Positions 34,906 through 46,197 of a stretch of DNA of 64,000 bases are shown here, in pieces. The position numbers and the translations under genes are program-made. The notes below the pieces were generated by a model. It was not told the origin of the DNA and made no database searches. It worked only from the letters and a program-made list of their open reading frames with translations. Position 1 is the first letter of the stretch; each line of letters starts with the position of its first letter. This stretch comes from Ananas comosus (taxonomy: Eukaryota > Streptophyta > Magnoliopsida > Poales > Bromeliaceae): assembly GCF_001540865.1 (NCBI RefSeq), contig NC_033625.1, forward strand, positions 12,772,948 through 12,836,947, read 5' to 3'.

Positions 34906-35451
34906 GGGTCCGGCTACTATACTAATTATGATACGATCACCTCGTACTCCATAATTTGGTTATCGATAATAGAGCTTCCGAATCGACGATCCACACCGTT
35001 AAACGTTATTTACAGCATTTAAAACTTCTAGAAATCAAATTTTATAATTTTTCGACATCATTTACCTTACGATCAAGAGGTCACAAATTTGACAATTTTT
35101 AACGGCCGGTATGGGATACTTGCTAGTTTAACGGTGTAAAAGAATCGGAATTTGTTGAATTTTTGATAGAAAATTCTATTCACTACATAGATAAAGATCA
35201 ATAACTCTGATCTTGAATTGAATGATCCGATAATACATTTTTAGGACGACGTTCGATTTTGACCGTTTATTTTATGCCCACTTGATGGACTTTAGTATGA
35301 TTTTGAAAATTTACGAAATTTATTTTCTAGAAGTTTCAAATACTCTAGATCATATTTAACGGAGTGGATCGTCGATTCGGAAGCTCCATCATTAAAAACA
35401 ACTTATGAGTACGAGGGCTCCAATACTCATAATAGTATAGTAGCCATGGCC
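34906..35451. mobile_element. Fold-back MITE, family B, copy 2
   Basis: Near-copy of 6849-7391; left 'gggtccggctactatacta', right '...aatagtatagtagccatgg', (TA)n both sides. Confidence 0.75.
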
Positions 35452-35470
35452 TATATATATATATATATAT

Positions 35471-35699
35471 ATAAGGACTATTGTGCTCTCAGGAGCATGG
35501 TGGCCTCCGTGCTCCTGAGCCATTTTCGATGATGAAATTTCCGAATTGACGATCGGCTCCGTTAGATTTGATCTAGCGTATTTGAAGTTTCTAGAAAATA
35601 ATTTTTGCGATTTTTCGATATTATTTACCTAGCAATCGAAATGATTCAAAATCAATAATTTTTAATAGCCGAAAATAAAAATCCTATAAAAAGTGGTGA
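35471..35699. mobile_element. Fold-back MITE, left half, interrupted by an LTR fragment
   Basis: Starts after (TA)n with 'ggactattgtgctctcagga' and carries 'gacgatcggctccgttagat' (family C type). It is cut at 35699 where LTR sequence begins. Confidence 0.6.
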
Positions 35700-36654
35700 T
35701 GTCACGCTCCGGATTACTCGTTTACTTGGGCACCTTAACAGACCCGCCGTATACATAGAAATTTTTTCTGTATACGAAGAGAATAGCTGTACCTGTACCT
35801 GTAATCATACAACACTACAACCAGTAATACAGAACTGCTAGAAAGAAATAAAACATATATAATAATAGTGGTTCCATATACATACATAATATTCTGGTAC
35901 ACAAAATAACTCGTTCCAGTGAGATACAACATTAGTATGTATAAGAACCAAAAACTACAATTACCTGTAGCTGGTACTTCTCTAGCTCTATAACTTGTCA
36001 GGAAGGGTTCTAACACGCAACACTTTTTCCACGATCAATATCAGCAGAAGCAGCTGCTGCAACCGAAGGCTCTGCAAAATATCCACAACTGGCGTGAGAA
36101 CTACTACAAAAAGAAGTAATCCTCAGTGGGTACCGCTACCGACCTCAACGGCTCACCCACGAAGTCTACATATGTATGCTCAATGAGAGTAAGAAACTGA
36201 AAATAATTTACAGCTATATGCCACTATACTATCAAGATCCAATATTACTATCTGTAGGAAAATACAATTTCTGACCCAATCTCACTAGGGACTGTGAATA
36301 CACCTTTCCCGCCCGTCGAAACTATACTAACCGATCACCACACTGGATCTTCAGTGGAGAGCAAGTCCCAACAGGACAAACCGACAACAACGCAAAAACA
36401 CTAAGCCCGACTCCGTTGTGGCACTCATGGGCGCTACCCAACCGAGTATGCAAGCGTATCTCTGTTGAGCTCAATGAGGCTCTCACAGGCTATAGTCAAA
36501 GTAACCAGGGTCTAACAACCAACTCACGTGCTCTCGGCACAATCTGATGCAAAAATAGCAATCTGGGACCACCGTCAACCTAAACGGCACCCGACAGTCC
36601 GGAACAGCTTAAAAACTGCTATAAAAATAAGCTCGGCATCTCAGCACGAGCGTA
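35700..36654 (-). repeat. Gypsy-type LTR fragment inserted in a MITE
   Basis: The minus strand ends CCGGAGCGTGACA, a typical LTR end. About 450 bp align with 46880-47345 in the opposite orientation ('gtggcatatagctgtaaa' versus 'gtggcatctagctgtaga'). No coding region. Its 5' boundary near 36654 is uncertain. Confidence 0.65.
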
Positions 36655-36770
36655 AATGGTTGAATAGTATGATCTAATGGCTGAAAATGATCAATAGAAT
36701 AAATCTAAGGACCGAAAACTTATGAGTATAAGGGAGCCAATACTCATAAAAGTATAGTAGCCGGACTCAT
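36655..36770. mobile_element. MITE right-end fragment
   Basis: 'gttgaatagtatgatctaat' and 'atactcataaaagtatagta' are shared with families E and B. It looks like the distal end of a MITE split by the LTR insertion or by a nested event. Confidence 0.5.
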
Positions 36771-36789
36771 ATATATATATATATATATA

Positions 36790-37331
36790 GTTGAGCTAAA
36801 ATACTATCGATAGCAAACGGGCTCCGTTGCCACCCATTTGTTTTCGATGATGGAGCTTTCAAATTGATAATCGGCACCTTTGAACATGATCTATATGACT
36901 TGAAGTGTTTAGAAATCAAATTTCATACATTTTCGATATTGTTCTCTTATCCATCGAGTGGACAAAAAAATGAACGGCTGAAAATGAATATTCTTTAAAA
37001 AATAATGATAAGAGTTTTGTAATCAAGACCAAGAGTATAGATCTTGTTTTAAATAATTTAAAGAATTTTCTAACAAAAATTCAATAGATTTTGATATCTT
37101 TACGCCGTTAAACGAGAAAACGCCTCATATCGACCATTAAGATTACAAATTTTGAAACCCTTTGATCATTAGGCAAATGATGTCGAAAAGATTTGAAATT
37201 TGATTTCTAAACACTTCGAGTGGTATAGATTATGTTTAACAGTGCCGATCGTCGATTTGAAAACTCTATCATTGAAAACAAATGGGTGGCAATGGAGCCC
37301 ATTTGCTATCGATAGTATTCTAGCTCAACTC
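36790..37331. mobile_element. Fold-back MITE, family A, copy 2
   Basis: Same TIRs as 30750-31289, preceded by (TA)n and followed by (CT)n. Confidence 0.75.
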
Positions 37332-37859
37332 TCTCTCTCTCTTCCTCACCCCAAGTGTCCGACTTTAGTGCCGCTCTCCGGAATCATTTTTAACAGGTTG
37401 ACGCACACGTGAAAGAAGCAGTGCAACACGCCGAATTTGTGCGGGTTTACATCTCATCGGCACCGAACTCAGTCGAGATGATATATTCAGGACCCGTTTT
37501 CTTGCGGATCAGTTGCTTTAGGCCGAGGTCGTTCGGTCCCGTATCCGATATCTCTCTCTCTCTCTTCTCTATATATATATATATAATTAATTGAGGCTAA
37601 ATACTTTTAAAAGTATCCAGCTCATTGGTGCTCTTTAAGTTTATACGCCCTTGGATCTATCCCTTCATTACTATCAGCACTTTGATAAATACTATTTCAC
37701 CTCCCATCTACACGCACATCACAATACCTTACATTCCTTCGCATCCAATGATTAAAAACCTCAAAAGCCCACCTCACTGTGCTTTTGAGAGTATTCTAGC
37801 TCAAACTCTATATAATACTATATAATATATAGTATAATATAATATATTAATATATATAT
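37332..37859. other. Microsatellite-bounded segment with family E remnant
   Basis: 37350-37550 is a moderately complex fragment of unknown origin. 37596-37810 is a degraded family E-like MITE ending in 'attctagctcaaactctata', followed by AT-rich tract. Confidence 0.45.
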
Positions 37860-38404
37860 GCTCCGTTACTATATCTCTTAAGAGTACTGATCGCTCTTTG
37901 TACTCATAATTTTTTCGACCATGAATAGAGTTTCTGAATCGACGATCATCACCGTTAAACGTTATTTAATGCATATTAAAAACGTTAGAATCAAATTTTA
38001 ACTTTTGTAGACATCATTTACCGTTAGGTGTGATTCATATTGGGTTGTGTGGTACGATCAAAAAAGTTCACAAAAATTGACAATTTTTAACGCGTATGAG
38101 ATATTTGCTATTAATGGAAAAAGAATCAAATAGTTAATTTTGATAGAAAATTCTATTTACTTACCTAAATAAAGATCAATAATCTCCATTTTAGGATGTC
38201 GTTTCGATTTTAACCGTTCATTTTTATACCTGCGCGATTGATGGATTATAATGATTTCGAACATTAACGAAATTTAATTCCTAAAGTTCAAATACTCTCT
38301 AATCATGTTTAAGATTGATCGTCTATTCGAAAATCCCAACAATTCGAAAACACTTATGAGTAGCGAAGGGCTCTATTAACTCATAAGAGTATAGTAGCCC
38401 TACT
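37860..38404. mobile_element. Fold-back MITE, family B, copy 3 (indel-rich)
   Basis: Aligns with copies 1 and 2 but carries numerous one-base differences in length. (TA)n both sides. Confidence 0.65.
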
Positions 38405-38424
38405 ATAACTATATATATATATAT

Positions 38425-39541
38425 TGAAAGTTTTGAAGAGCCCAGGATCATCTAGATTGTATCTATCACCTAGAGGGGGGTGAACTAAGGTGAACGCCAA
38501 AAGCCACAAAATCTCGAATCAATAAAAATAATCGGAAAATAAAAAGCACACCGAGATTATACGTGGGAAAACTCCAACTTGAGAAAAACCCACGGACAAA
38601 CACGCCGAAAAATAATTCACTAGAAAAAGATTACAAGGTGATTACCGACTCCACGACTTAACCTCTCTTAACCTCCTATGATCATTCGCCTAGCCTCCGT
38701 TGTCCACGCCGCTCGAACGTCCGATATCCAACTCCTCTACTTCGAATCCACGAAGCTTCTCACGCCGAATCCACGACGCCACTGCGAATCTCACTACCAC
38801 GAACCAATCCACGCATCGCCGTAAAGACGCGCGAATCCATACGACGCCACTCAATGAAGAATAATCATGAATATGGGTGATCCTTCGCTTGAGTATCGAG
38901 AAACCAAGGGAAATAGAACTCCAAAGCGAAGCTGGAGTATCAAATCGACATATTAATATCAAATTTCAATATTCTCGAATTTGATCTAAAAGAGCCTTTT
39001 TGTGAAATAGGTCTTTGATTGAATCCGAGCCTTAGGTTTTCTCAACATATGTATTTTTGCGTGATGCTTTATCTGTTAGAGAAACCAATAGCTATTTATA
39101 AGACTTTAGAATCATGGAGTCGGATTAGAAAGTGTTTTCGACGATTTTACACTGTACCGTAACTTTAGGCTGTCACAGGTTACACGATGTACTGAACGAA
39201 AACCAGACGAAACCAGTGAAACCGGTTACAGACTTGATGGCGTACCGGTACACTTCTGATGCTGTACAGGCACACTTTGCAAATTTCCGCCGTTTCGGGT
39301 TTTGCAAAGTTCCGATGCACTTTTTAATCCGTTAGACATTGATAACATGATTCTAATGTCTACAACTAAGTATGAATCACCATAACATGAATTTATACTT
39401 TACCTGAGCATCGTAATTCACGTCGTGGGATGTTTTCTGACTTCTTTGAAATCTTGAATTTTTTCGATCTTCGATGATACGCACCGGTTCTTCAAGACTC
39501 CGACTCACATCACGAAACTTGCCAATACACAAGACTTAACA
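38425..39541 (-). repeat. 3' LTR of the SIRE-like element (1117 bp)
   Basis: Minus strand begins TGTTAAGTCTTGTGTATTGG and ends AACTTTCA. It contains 'ctagaggggggtgaac', a phrase typical of this lineage. It is inserted in a (TA)n tract. Palindromic accggt words lie at 39220-39275. Confidence 0.8.
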
Positions 39542-39560
39542 ATCTCCCCCTTTGGCAATT
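39542..39560 (-). promoter_or_regulatory. Polypurine tract next to the 3' LTR
   Basis: Minus-strand GCCAAAGGGGGAGAT directly abuts the LTR start. Known position and sequence style of the plus-strand primer in SIRE-type elements. Confidence 0.8.
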
Positions 39561-40078
39561 TCGTGACAAAACACACACCAACTCAAAAATTATAATTTAC
39601 AGAAAATTGAAGTTCAATTGTCATCACCAAAACAATGAACTCCTCGCGTGTAATCCAAATACAATTTGAAACTCAAACCTACATCAAGAACTCCTAAAAC
39701 AAACTCTATGACTTAAACACAACTAGCAGTCTTGAAGTCTTGATTTTCCTGCAAAACAATTCATCCAAAAATGATCAACCATAAATTCTTATACCTTCTC
39801 CCCCTTTGTTCTTCACATCTCGATCATATCTCCTCTGCTTAGTTCATCGCCTGTTATCATCCATGCTCTCCCCCTGTTCTACGCTCTCCCCCTTTTTTGT
39901 CAAAAATTGCCAAAAGAAAGCAAATAGAGAGAAAACAAACTAGAAAGCATAAAAGAAGTCTACTCATAGATACAGGCCTAAAATAAAAATATGTCAAAGA
40001 AAGATAAGCAAACAAGTCTAAAACATCGTCCTAGAAAGGAAGCATAATAAAGTAACAAGACAAAGCCCGAGGAAGACA
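39561..40078 (-). other. Spacer between the 3' ORF and the polypurine tract
   Basis: Contains further purine-rich tracts on the minus strand ('caaagggggagaa' near 39800, 'gggggagagc' near 39870), a repeated decoy-PPT pattern often seen in SIRE-type elements. No coding. Confidence 0.5.
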
Positions 40079-41437
40079 TCACTCCGTGTCCTCGTCATCA
40101 TCATCATCATCATCTCCTGCTCCAGCTCCAGATCCCCCAGCTTCAGGAGCATCACCAGACGGTGGAATGAGTGGATGTCGTGAAGTCGATCTGGTATAAG
40201 TAGTAGGCTCAGCAGGAAAGATATCATCATGCCTACATCCCATTTTCTCCATCATTCTCTTCATCCCTATTTCCACCTTTCTCGCAAGATCAGCTAATTT
40301 CTTCTTCATAGAGCGCACCTCGTGATGAAGTGATTCCACAGTAATCACTCCCCCTGAACTAGAAGACCCCTCGTGTGCTGCTCTAGGTGGAGGTGCTGAA
40401 CTAGTAGCTCCTCTGGAGGATCCTTTGGTTTGCTGAAACGTCTTCAATGTGCTCCTTGACTTTGCCCAAGTTACAGCATCAATAGGTCCAAGTCCAAAAT
40501 CATACTTCTCACATGACACGTCAACACCATTTTCCTGAAGAATCCTCGTGATCAACAACGGAAACGGAAGAAGATCACGGCGGACCTGAGACTGTATGAC
40601 ATGAACCATTCGTTGCCACATAAGAAAAGGAATATTGATATTCAATCCTCTTGCTTCTCCAGGATGTCCAAGAAGATACAGAAGCACAAGACGATCCCAC
40701 CGAATTCTTTTCGTTCCAATTGTAGGTTGAACGTTGTAGCTCATCACCAATGACAGTAGATGATATTCAGGTAGCAAATCCTTAGATTCCACATATGAAT
40801 GATTAGTCCTAACACCTTCCTTGCATATAGCATGAATAACAGTCTCCCAGTGAGTTGCAGACTGAAAATGCCCTGTCGTATAGTGAAGGCCGCTAGTATC
40901 AACATGCATACCTAAGAGTTCTCCAATAGTATCAGGGGTGACGTGAATCTTCTTTTTACGTACATAAGTCTCAAACACATAAGTCCCAGTCTCCTCATCC
41001 TCTCCAAGTACTACTCCGTTCATATAGAACTCTCTAATTAGCTCTACACAAAATGGAGCACGAGCTGGAACCCGTCCAACAGGCTCAATAGGGACCCTTT
41101 GCAGCAAACGGCCAAAATCTGGTATCTCCTTGACCAGCTCAGTGAAGTTGACACAACGCTCAGCCAGAACTGACCGGCTCGAATAAATCTACTGTCGCGC
41201 TAATGAAGCCTCTGCAGCACGTTTGGAGCGCCTTTCACTTGCACGAGGATCACCTCCTCTTGAGGATTCGCCTGCTAGTCCTTTTCCTTTAGCCGCTCGA
41301 GTAGCAGCTTCTTCAGCAGCTTCAGGCGAGCTGGCCTGATAGTCAGGATCTGATCCAGATGACTCGTCGGCAGTACGAGTCCTCTTTGACTGACCACGTC
41401 GTCCTCGACCACCACCCCGACCACGACCGGCGGCCAT
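40079..41437 (-). pseudogene. 3' ORF with putative plant transposon protein domain, interrupted by one TAG
   Basis: One frame from the ATG at 41437 to the stop at 40079 (about 452 codons) with a single in-frame TAG at 41191-41189 (codon 83). The N-terminus is Gly/Arg-rich (R-G-R-G-G-G-R-G-R-R-G) and then Ser/Ala/Lys-rich. After the TAG come R-C-V-N-F-T-E-L and W-D-R-L-V-L-L-Y-L-L motifs of the plant 'putative transposon protein' family (PF20167-type), a region with coiled-coil character, and a C-terminal run of seven Asp. Such ORFs sit 3' of pol in SIRE-like elements; function unproven. The frame is also open upstream to 41596 and includes a hydrophobic stretch (M-A-F-S-F-V-I-L-L-L-V-L), so a longer start is possible. 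The TAG may be a mutation or a readthrough stop. Confidence 0.65.
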
Positions 41438-41599
41438 AAGCACCAAAAGCAAAATTACGAACGAAAATGCCATTTTCCTACATGAAAATAAGCCAATCAT
41501 GAAGAAAATTGTGAAAAATCTGTAAAAATAGCAACAAAAATTTCTAATAACATTAGAATGCATCCAAATGCTATTTCTAACAAGATCATGCAACAATTT

Positions 41600-43046
41600 T
41601 TAAACAAATGACATTTTTTAAAAAGAAATCCCGAAATTACATGAAAATCGAAGCTTAGAACATGGATCAGCGAAAAATAACGTGTTTTGATGCGATTCAA
41701 GTGTTCTAGAAACAAAATAATGTCCTTAAGCACTGATCTACTGCAGAAAATTGCATAAAAAACGATCAAAAACATAGATCTATGCATGAACACGAAATTT
41801 TTCGAAAAATAAACATGAACCCGATGAAACAATTAAATCCAAATGAAATACTCACAGATTTTGGGGAAAAACGTGCAGATCTGGAAGAGGAAGGCACCAG
41901 GAATTTTTAGAGAGAGAAAGAGTGAAATTTGGTTTAGATTAGAGTGAGAAATAAATCTCTGTAACCGGTTATATTTCCGCAGCTACAGTGATTTGTACCG
42001 GTACACGGGATTTTGTACCGGTACACTTTGCCAGATTTCGAAAATATGAATTTAAAAATTCAACAAATTAAATTAATTTCATATAAATTAAAGATTTTAC
42101 TCCAAAAATCATTATAATGAAAATAATATATTATAAAATTTCAAAATTCATCAAAACTACAAAATTTCATTATCAAACATGATTTAATAATTCAAAAACA
42201 TCAAGATGTAAGTTGATGAAAAATAATTTATAGAAATTCAATAAAATTGACACCAATTTGTCGTAACATGTTCAATATAGAGATTTAACTAATATAATAC
42301 CGGGGGTGGCTCTTTGAGGATCTTTTTCAAACTAACACCTTATTACTCCGAAAATCTCTAGAATATTCATTTTTTTTTTTCAACCCTTTTCGTTTTTTTT
42401 TTTTTTCAATTAAATACCATGTGGTAACTTCACACACTTACCGGACGACCGGGGTGGTAGCTCTTTCCTACATGTGGTGGTAGTTTTCACACTCCTTTTG
42501 GATGTAACTCTTTCTACATCTTTTTCATATAGGAGTTTCTTTTTCTCCTCTTTTTTTTTTATAAAATTTCAAACTCCCCCTAAATTAGGCAATCTCACAA
42601 TTGAAAATAATTTTGACGAATTTTAGTCAATTAGAGAATATCCATTCATCATATCCAACACTCACAACCAAGATGAATTAATCATCAAAAAATCAAATTT
42701 GATTTCAAAAATTTTGATGAATTTATGCAATAAGAAATCATATAATAAATTATCGTCAAAATAATAAATAGTGGAGTAAAGACGATAATTAATATGAATT
42801 TAACTTAATATGATTGTGAACATAATACCCGTTTAAACAATCTTAAAAAAAACTTTCTCTCCAAAAATAACGATTCTCAATCATCTCCTTTCTCAAAGAT
42901 TTTGAAATTCCCAAATACCTCTTCCTCAAAATGATTTTTAAATAAACAAAACTTCAATGCACCAAAAATCATTCAACCATGTAATGCAATGAATAAAAAT
43001 AAACAACAAGCACCAATCAAAGCATTACACTAAAAATCAAAAATGA
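41600..43046 (-). other. Non-coding interior of the SIRE-like element
   Basis: AT-rich with long T runs. Two 'ttgtaccggtaca' palindromes lie at 41993 and 42013. No RT, integrase or protease frame on the minus strand, which argues that pol is absent rather than merely frameshifted. Confidence 0.6.
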
Positions 43047-45034
43047 CTAAGACGAGGAGCAAGGAAAGATATCACCTTTCCGGATCCAAACTTGTCGGAT
43101 CGTTGGTTTTCTCGACTTGTCGACGTTAGGTGCCGTTTGTTTAGACTTTTGATAAACCGTTGATGTTTTCTTCGGTTGAGGTTTATGCACCCGGTTTGCA
43201 TGAACTTGGCGTTGAGCATTAGAAATCCAATTCTTTTGAGATACTCAACTAACTTGACTTTGCTTTTGATTCCGTGGGGGATGTCGAGTAGTAGAGGATG
43301 CCACTTGACGATTAGAAGTCACCGATTGATTCTTCTTGTCTTTGTTTGGGCAATTCCTTTTGATGTGTCCTTTGATGCCACATCGATGACACACTTTGCC
43401 TTTCAAAGTTGTTGAGAGTTTAGACGTCGCCGTTTGATCCTTCTCAACATATGTCCGTTCATATCCAAGGCCCAATTTGCTTGTTTGACCCAATCCAAGC
43501 ATTTTGTCCAACTTCTTTGATCCCGAAGAAAATTGTTGAAGATCGGAGTGGAGTTGACGGACTTGATCGGTCGATACTTGATTGGACTTGTGCGATTCAT
43601 GAAATTGATGCTCCAAAAATCCAATCTTGTCGTTAGAAGATTTGATCGTTGATTCCGCTTCATCTAGCTTCTCTTGGAGGATTGAATTATTTTTCAAATT
43701 TGATTCTCTTTCCTCCCCGAGAGCTTTAATCAAAGTCTTCATGTTGTTGTTTTCCTCCTCAAGTTCCAACAAACGACGTCTCAACTTCTTGTTGAGTTTA
43801 GCCATCTTCTTTGATTCAATAAGAAGTTGATTGTACGCTTCCGCTATGTCGTCGTCGTTTGATTCCTCTTCACTTTCGCCATTGTTGCTCGATGAATCAT
43901 GTGAAGGAAGAGAAATATTGGAGTTAGTAGCAAAAGAGGATAAACACACAACATTTGACGAAGGAGTATTAGCAAATAAGGCAATTTGATCATTCTTTTC
44001 TTCATCACTTGACGATGATTCACTTGATGTTGAATCATCCCATGTCTTTGCTTGCATAGTCTTTTGTTTATACGTCTTCTTTGAAGGACAATCCGTCGCA
44101 ATGTGACCGTAGCCTTTGCACTTGAAGCATTGGATCTCGCCTTCAAAGACATCCTTTTCTTTCGAAGCCTTTGCACGCTTCTTCTCCTTAGATGTATACG
44201 ATGAAGATTTAGACGATGAAACCTTGTCCGATCTATTCTGCTTTTGAAAATTCCGGCGAAATTTCTTCGTGAGGAGCGCTAATTGATGTTCGAAATCCGC
44301 AAGCGAAACATCTCCGTCGGAATTCGAATCGTCGTCTTTCTCTTTTGTCGATTTCAATGCAACCCCTGTGCTTAGAGAGAGACTTGGAGGAAGATTGATT
44401 AGTAGGAAAAGTCATTTCATACGTTTGTAAAGCTCCTACTAATTCTTCTAGTTTCATCTCGTCCGGATGTTTGACCGTTTCGATCGTGGCTACTTTAGCC
44501 CGAAAACGTTCCGGAAGAGTTCGAAGAATTTTACGAACAACTTTAGCATCCGGGATCTTCTCTCCCAAATTAGCACATGTATTAATAATATCTTGAAGCC
44601 TAGTGTAGTAATCGGTAAAAGATTCATGCTCCTCCATACGAATAGAATCAAATTGACTAGTCAACATTTGGAGCTTTTGAATTTTTACTAAACTAGTACC
44701 TTCATGTGTAATTTGTAGAGTGTCCCAAATTTCCTTGGCGGTCTCACACGCCGAAACGCGAGTAAACTCCGTTTGTGACAGTGCATTAAATAAAGAGTTT
44801 ATGCCCTTGCCGTTAAACGAAGATGACTCGTTTTCTTCTTTCGTCCATTTGTTCCGTGGTTTTGGCTTTTCAACATTATCGACCTTTTCTATCGGATGTT
44901 TCCACCCAAATTCAATAGATTGCCAAACCCGCTCATCGATAGCAATTAGAAAAGCTCTCATGCGAACTTTCCAATAGGCATAATTCGTGCCGTCGAAGAG
45001 CGGAGGTCGATTAATGTTACCACCTTCGGCCATT
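43047..45034 (-). pseudogene. SIRE/copia-type gag pseudogene
   Basis: Starts at the ATG at 45034 (M-A-E-G-G-N). The copia gag N-terminal motif follows (F-D-G-T-N-Y-A-Y-W-K), then the UBN2-type gag core (E-I-W-D-T-L, L-P-E-R-F). A frameshift near 44373-44382 lies in a GA dinucleotide run. The second half is in another frame: CCHC knuckle C-F-K-C...H...C near 44120, an acidic/Ser-rich region, a coiled coil (about 43850-43600), and a second knuckle C-H-R-C...H...C near 43370. An in-frame TGA at about 43249 precedes 66 further codons that keep gag-like character to the TAG at 43047. Encodes a capsid/nucleocapsid polyprotein in intact relatives; here broken by one frameshift and one nonsense codon. 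Confidence 0.8.
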
Positions 45035-45044
45035 AGATAACAAT

Positions 45045-45438
45045 NNNNNNNNNNNNNNNNNNNNNNNNNNNNNNNNNNNNNNNNNNNNNNNNNNNNNNNN
45101 NNNNNNNNNNNNNNNNNNNNNNNNNNNNNNNNNNNNNNNNNNNNNNNNNNNNNNNNNNNNNNNNNNNNNNNNNNNNNNNNNNNNNNNNNNNNNNNNNNNN
45201 NNNNNNNNNNNNNNNNNNNNNNNNNNNNNNNNNNNNNNNNNNNNNNNNNNNNNNNNNNNNNNNNNNNNNNNNNNNNNNNNNNNNNNNNNNNNNNNNNNNN
45301 NNNNNNNNNNNNNNNNNNNNNNNNNNNNNNNNNNNNNNNNNNNNNNNNNNNNNNNNNNNNNNNNNNNNNNNNNNNNNNNNNNNNNNNNNNNNNNNNNNNN
45401 NNNNNNNNNNNNNNNNNNNNNNNNNNNNNNNNNNNNNN
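45045..45438. other. Assembly gap (394 n)
   Basis: Unknown sequence between the gag start and LTR-like sequence; would contain the leader and primer-binding site. Confidence 1.
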
Positions 45439-46197
45439 GGCCACGCATAGCAGCTTCTAGCTTTTTAAGTTCTAAAGCTTCTTCAGTCTTTTGTAGGGTG
45501 CTGCACTTAGTGCTACGAGTCCATTTCATATTTAAGTACAATACCACTAAGTATGAATCAACATCTGTAATCTTAGTACAATAGTTACAGATTGCCTAAT
45601 TTTTCACGTAGCCTTGAAACGTTTTGGGCTTTGCCGCTTTTAAACGTTTCACATGGCCATGTCGTAGTCTTCACATGGCCATGTTTTACACATGGCCATG
45701 CTGGTAGTTCCCACATTGGCCAAAGTGACAAAGCAGACCAAAAAGCAAGGCAGTAGCACATTGGCCACTGTCGGATTTCACATGGCCATGTGTCACATTT
45801 TAGCACTTTTGAAAGATTAGGCTGAGGTTAACTAAGATTTCAGATATTTATTCGATAACCCGAAGAGATTGTCTCGTTCGTAGTATTCTTATGTACAAAC
45901 TCTTTGGGATCTCCGAGCCTAAAATAAGATTTGGATAAAAGATGTTTAATCAGAGAAATCTAGTTTAGCTCTATAGCAAAGCGTAAGAGATATACAGCTA
46001 AACTAGAGGCGAAGCGAACCTCAAAAGAAGGAACCAAAAGATGCTATATGAGGATTCGCTTCCTAGTGGTATTAGTACTACGAGAAGTACTTGCCGCAGC
46101 ACCTAAGCCGCACTTGTTTCCGCCAAGCACCTAAGCCTAGCAATTCTTCAAGACTCCGACTCACTTCACGAAACTTGCCAATACACAAGACTTAACA
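45439..46197 (-). repeat. LTR-like sequence with CATGGCCATG palindromes
   Basis: Starts on the minus strand with TGTTAAGTCTTGTGTATTGG, the same 55 bases as the 3' LTR at 39541, then diverges completely. Carries four exact catggccatg words (45652, 45674, 45691, 45781) plus two cattggcca variants (about 45714, 45758). Confidence 0.65.

Larger units (their letters stand above)
38425..46197 (-). mobile_element. SIRE/Maximus-like copia relative without pol
   Basis: Minus-strand order: LTR-type start at 46197, gag (45034-43047), non-coding AT-rich stretch, 3' ORF (41437-40079), polypurine tract and 3' LTR (39541-38425). The 'caaagggggagat' tract before the 3' LTR, two gag zinc knuckles with a coiled coil between, and an extra ORF before the 3' LTR are hallmarks of SIRE/Maximus elements. 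No protease, integrase, RT or RNase H frame is present between 43046 and 41437. The sequence from 45439 to 46197 matches the 3' LTR only for its first 55 bases, so the unit may be chimeric. The gap at 45045-45438 hides the junction. Confidence 0.7.
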
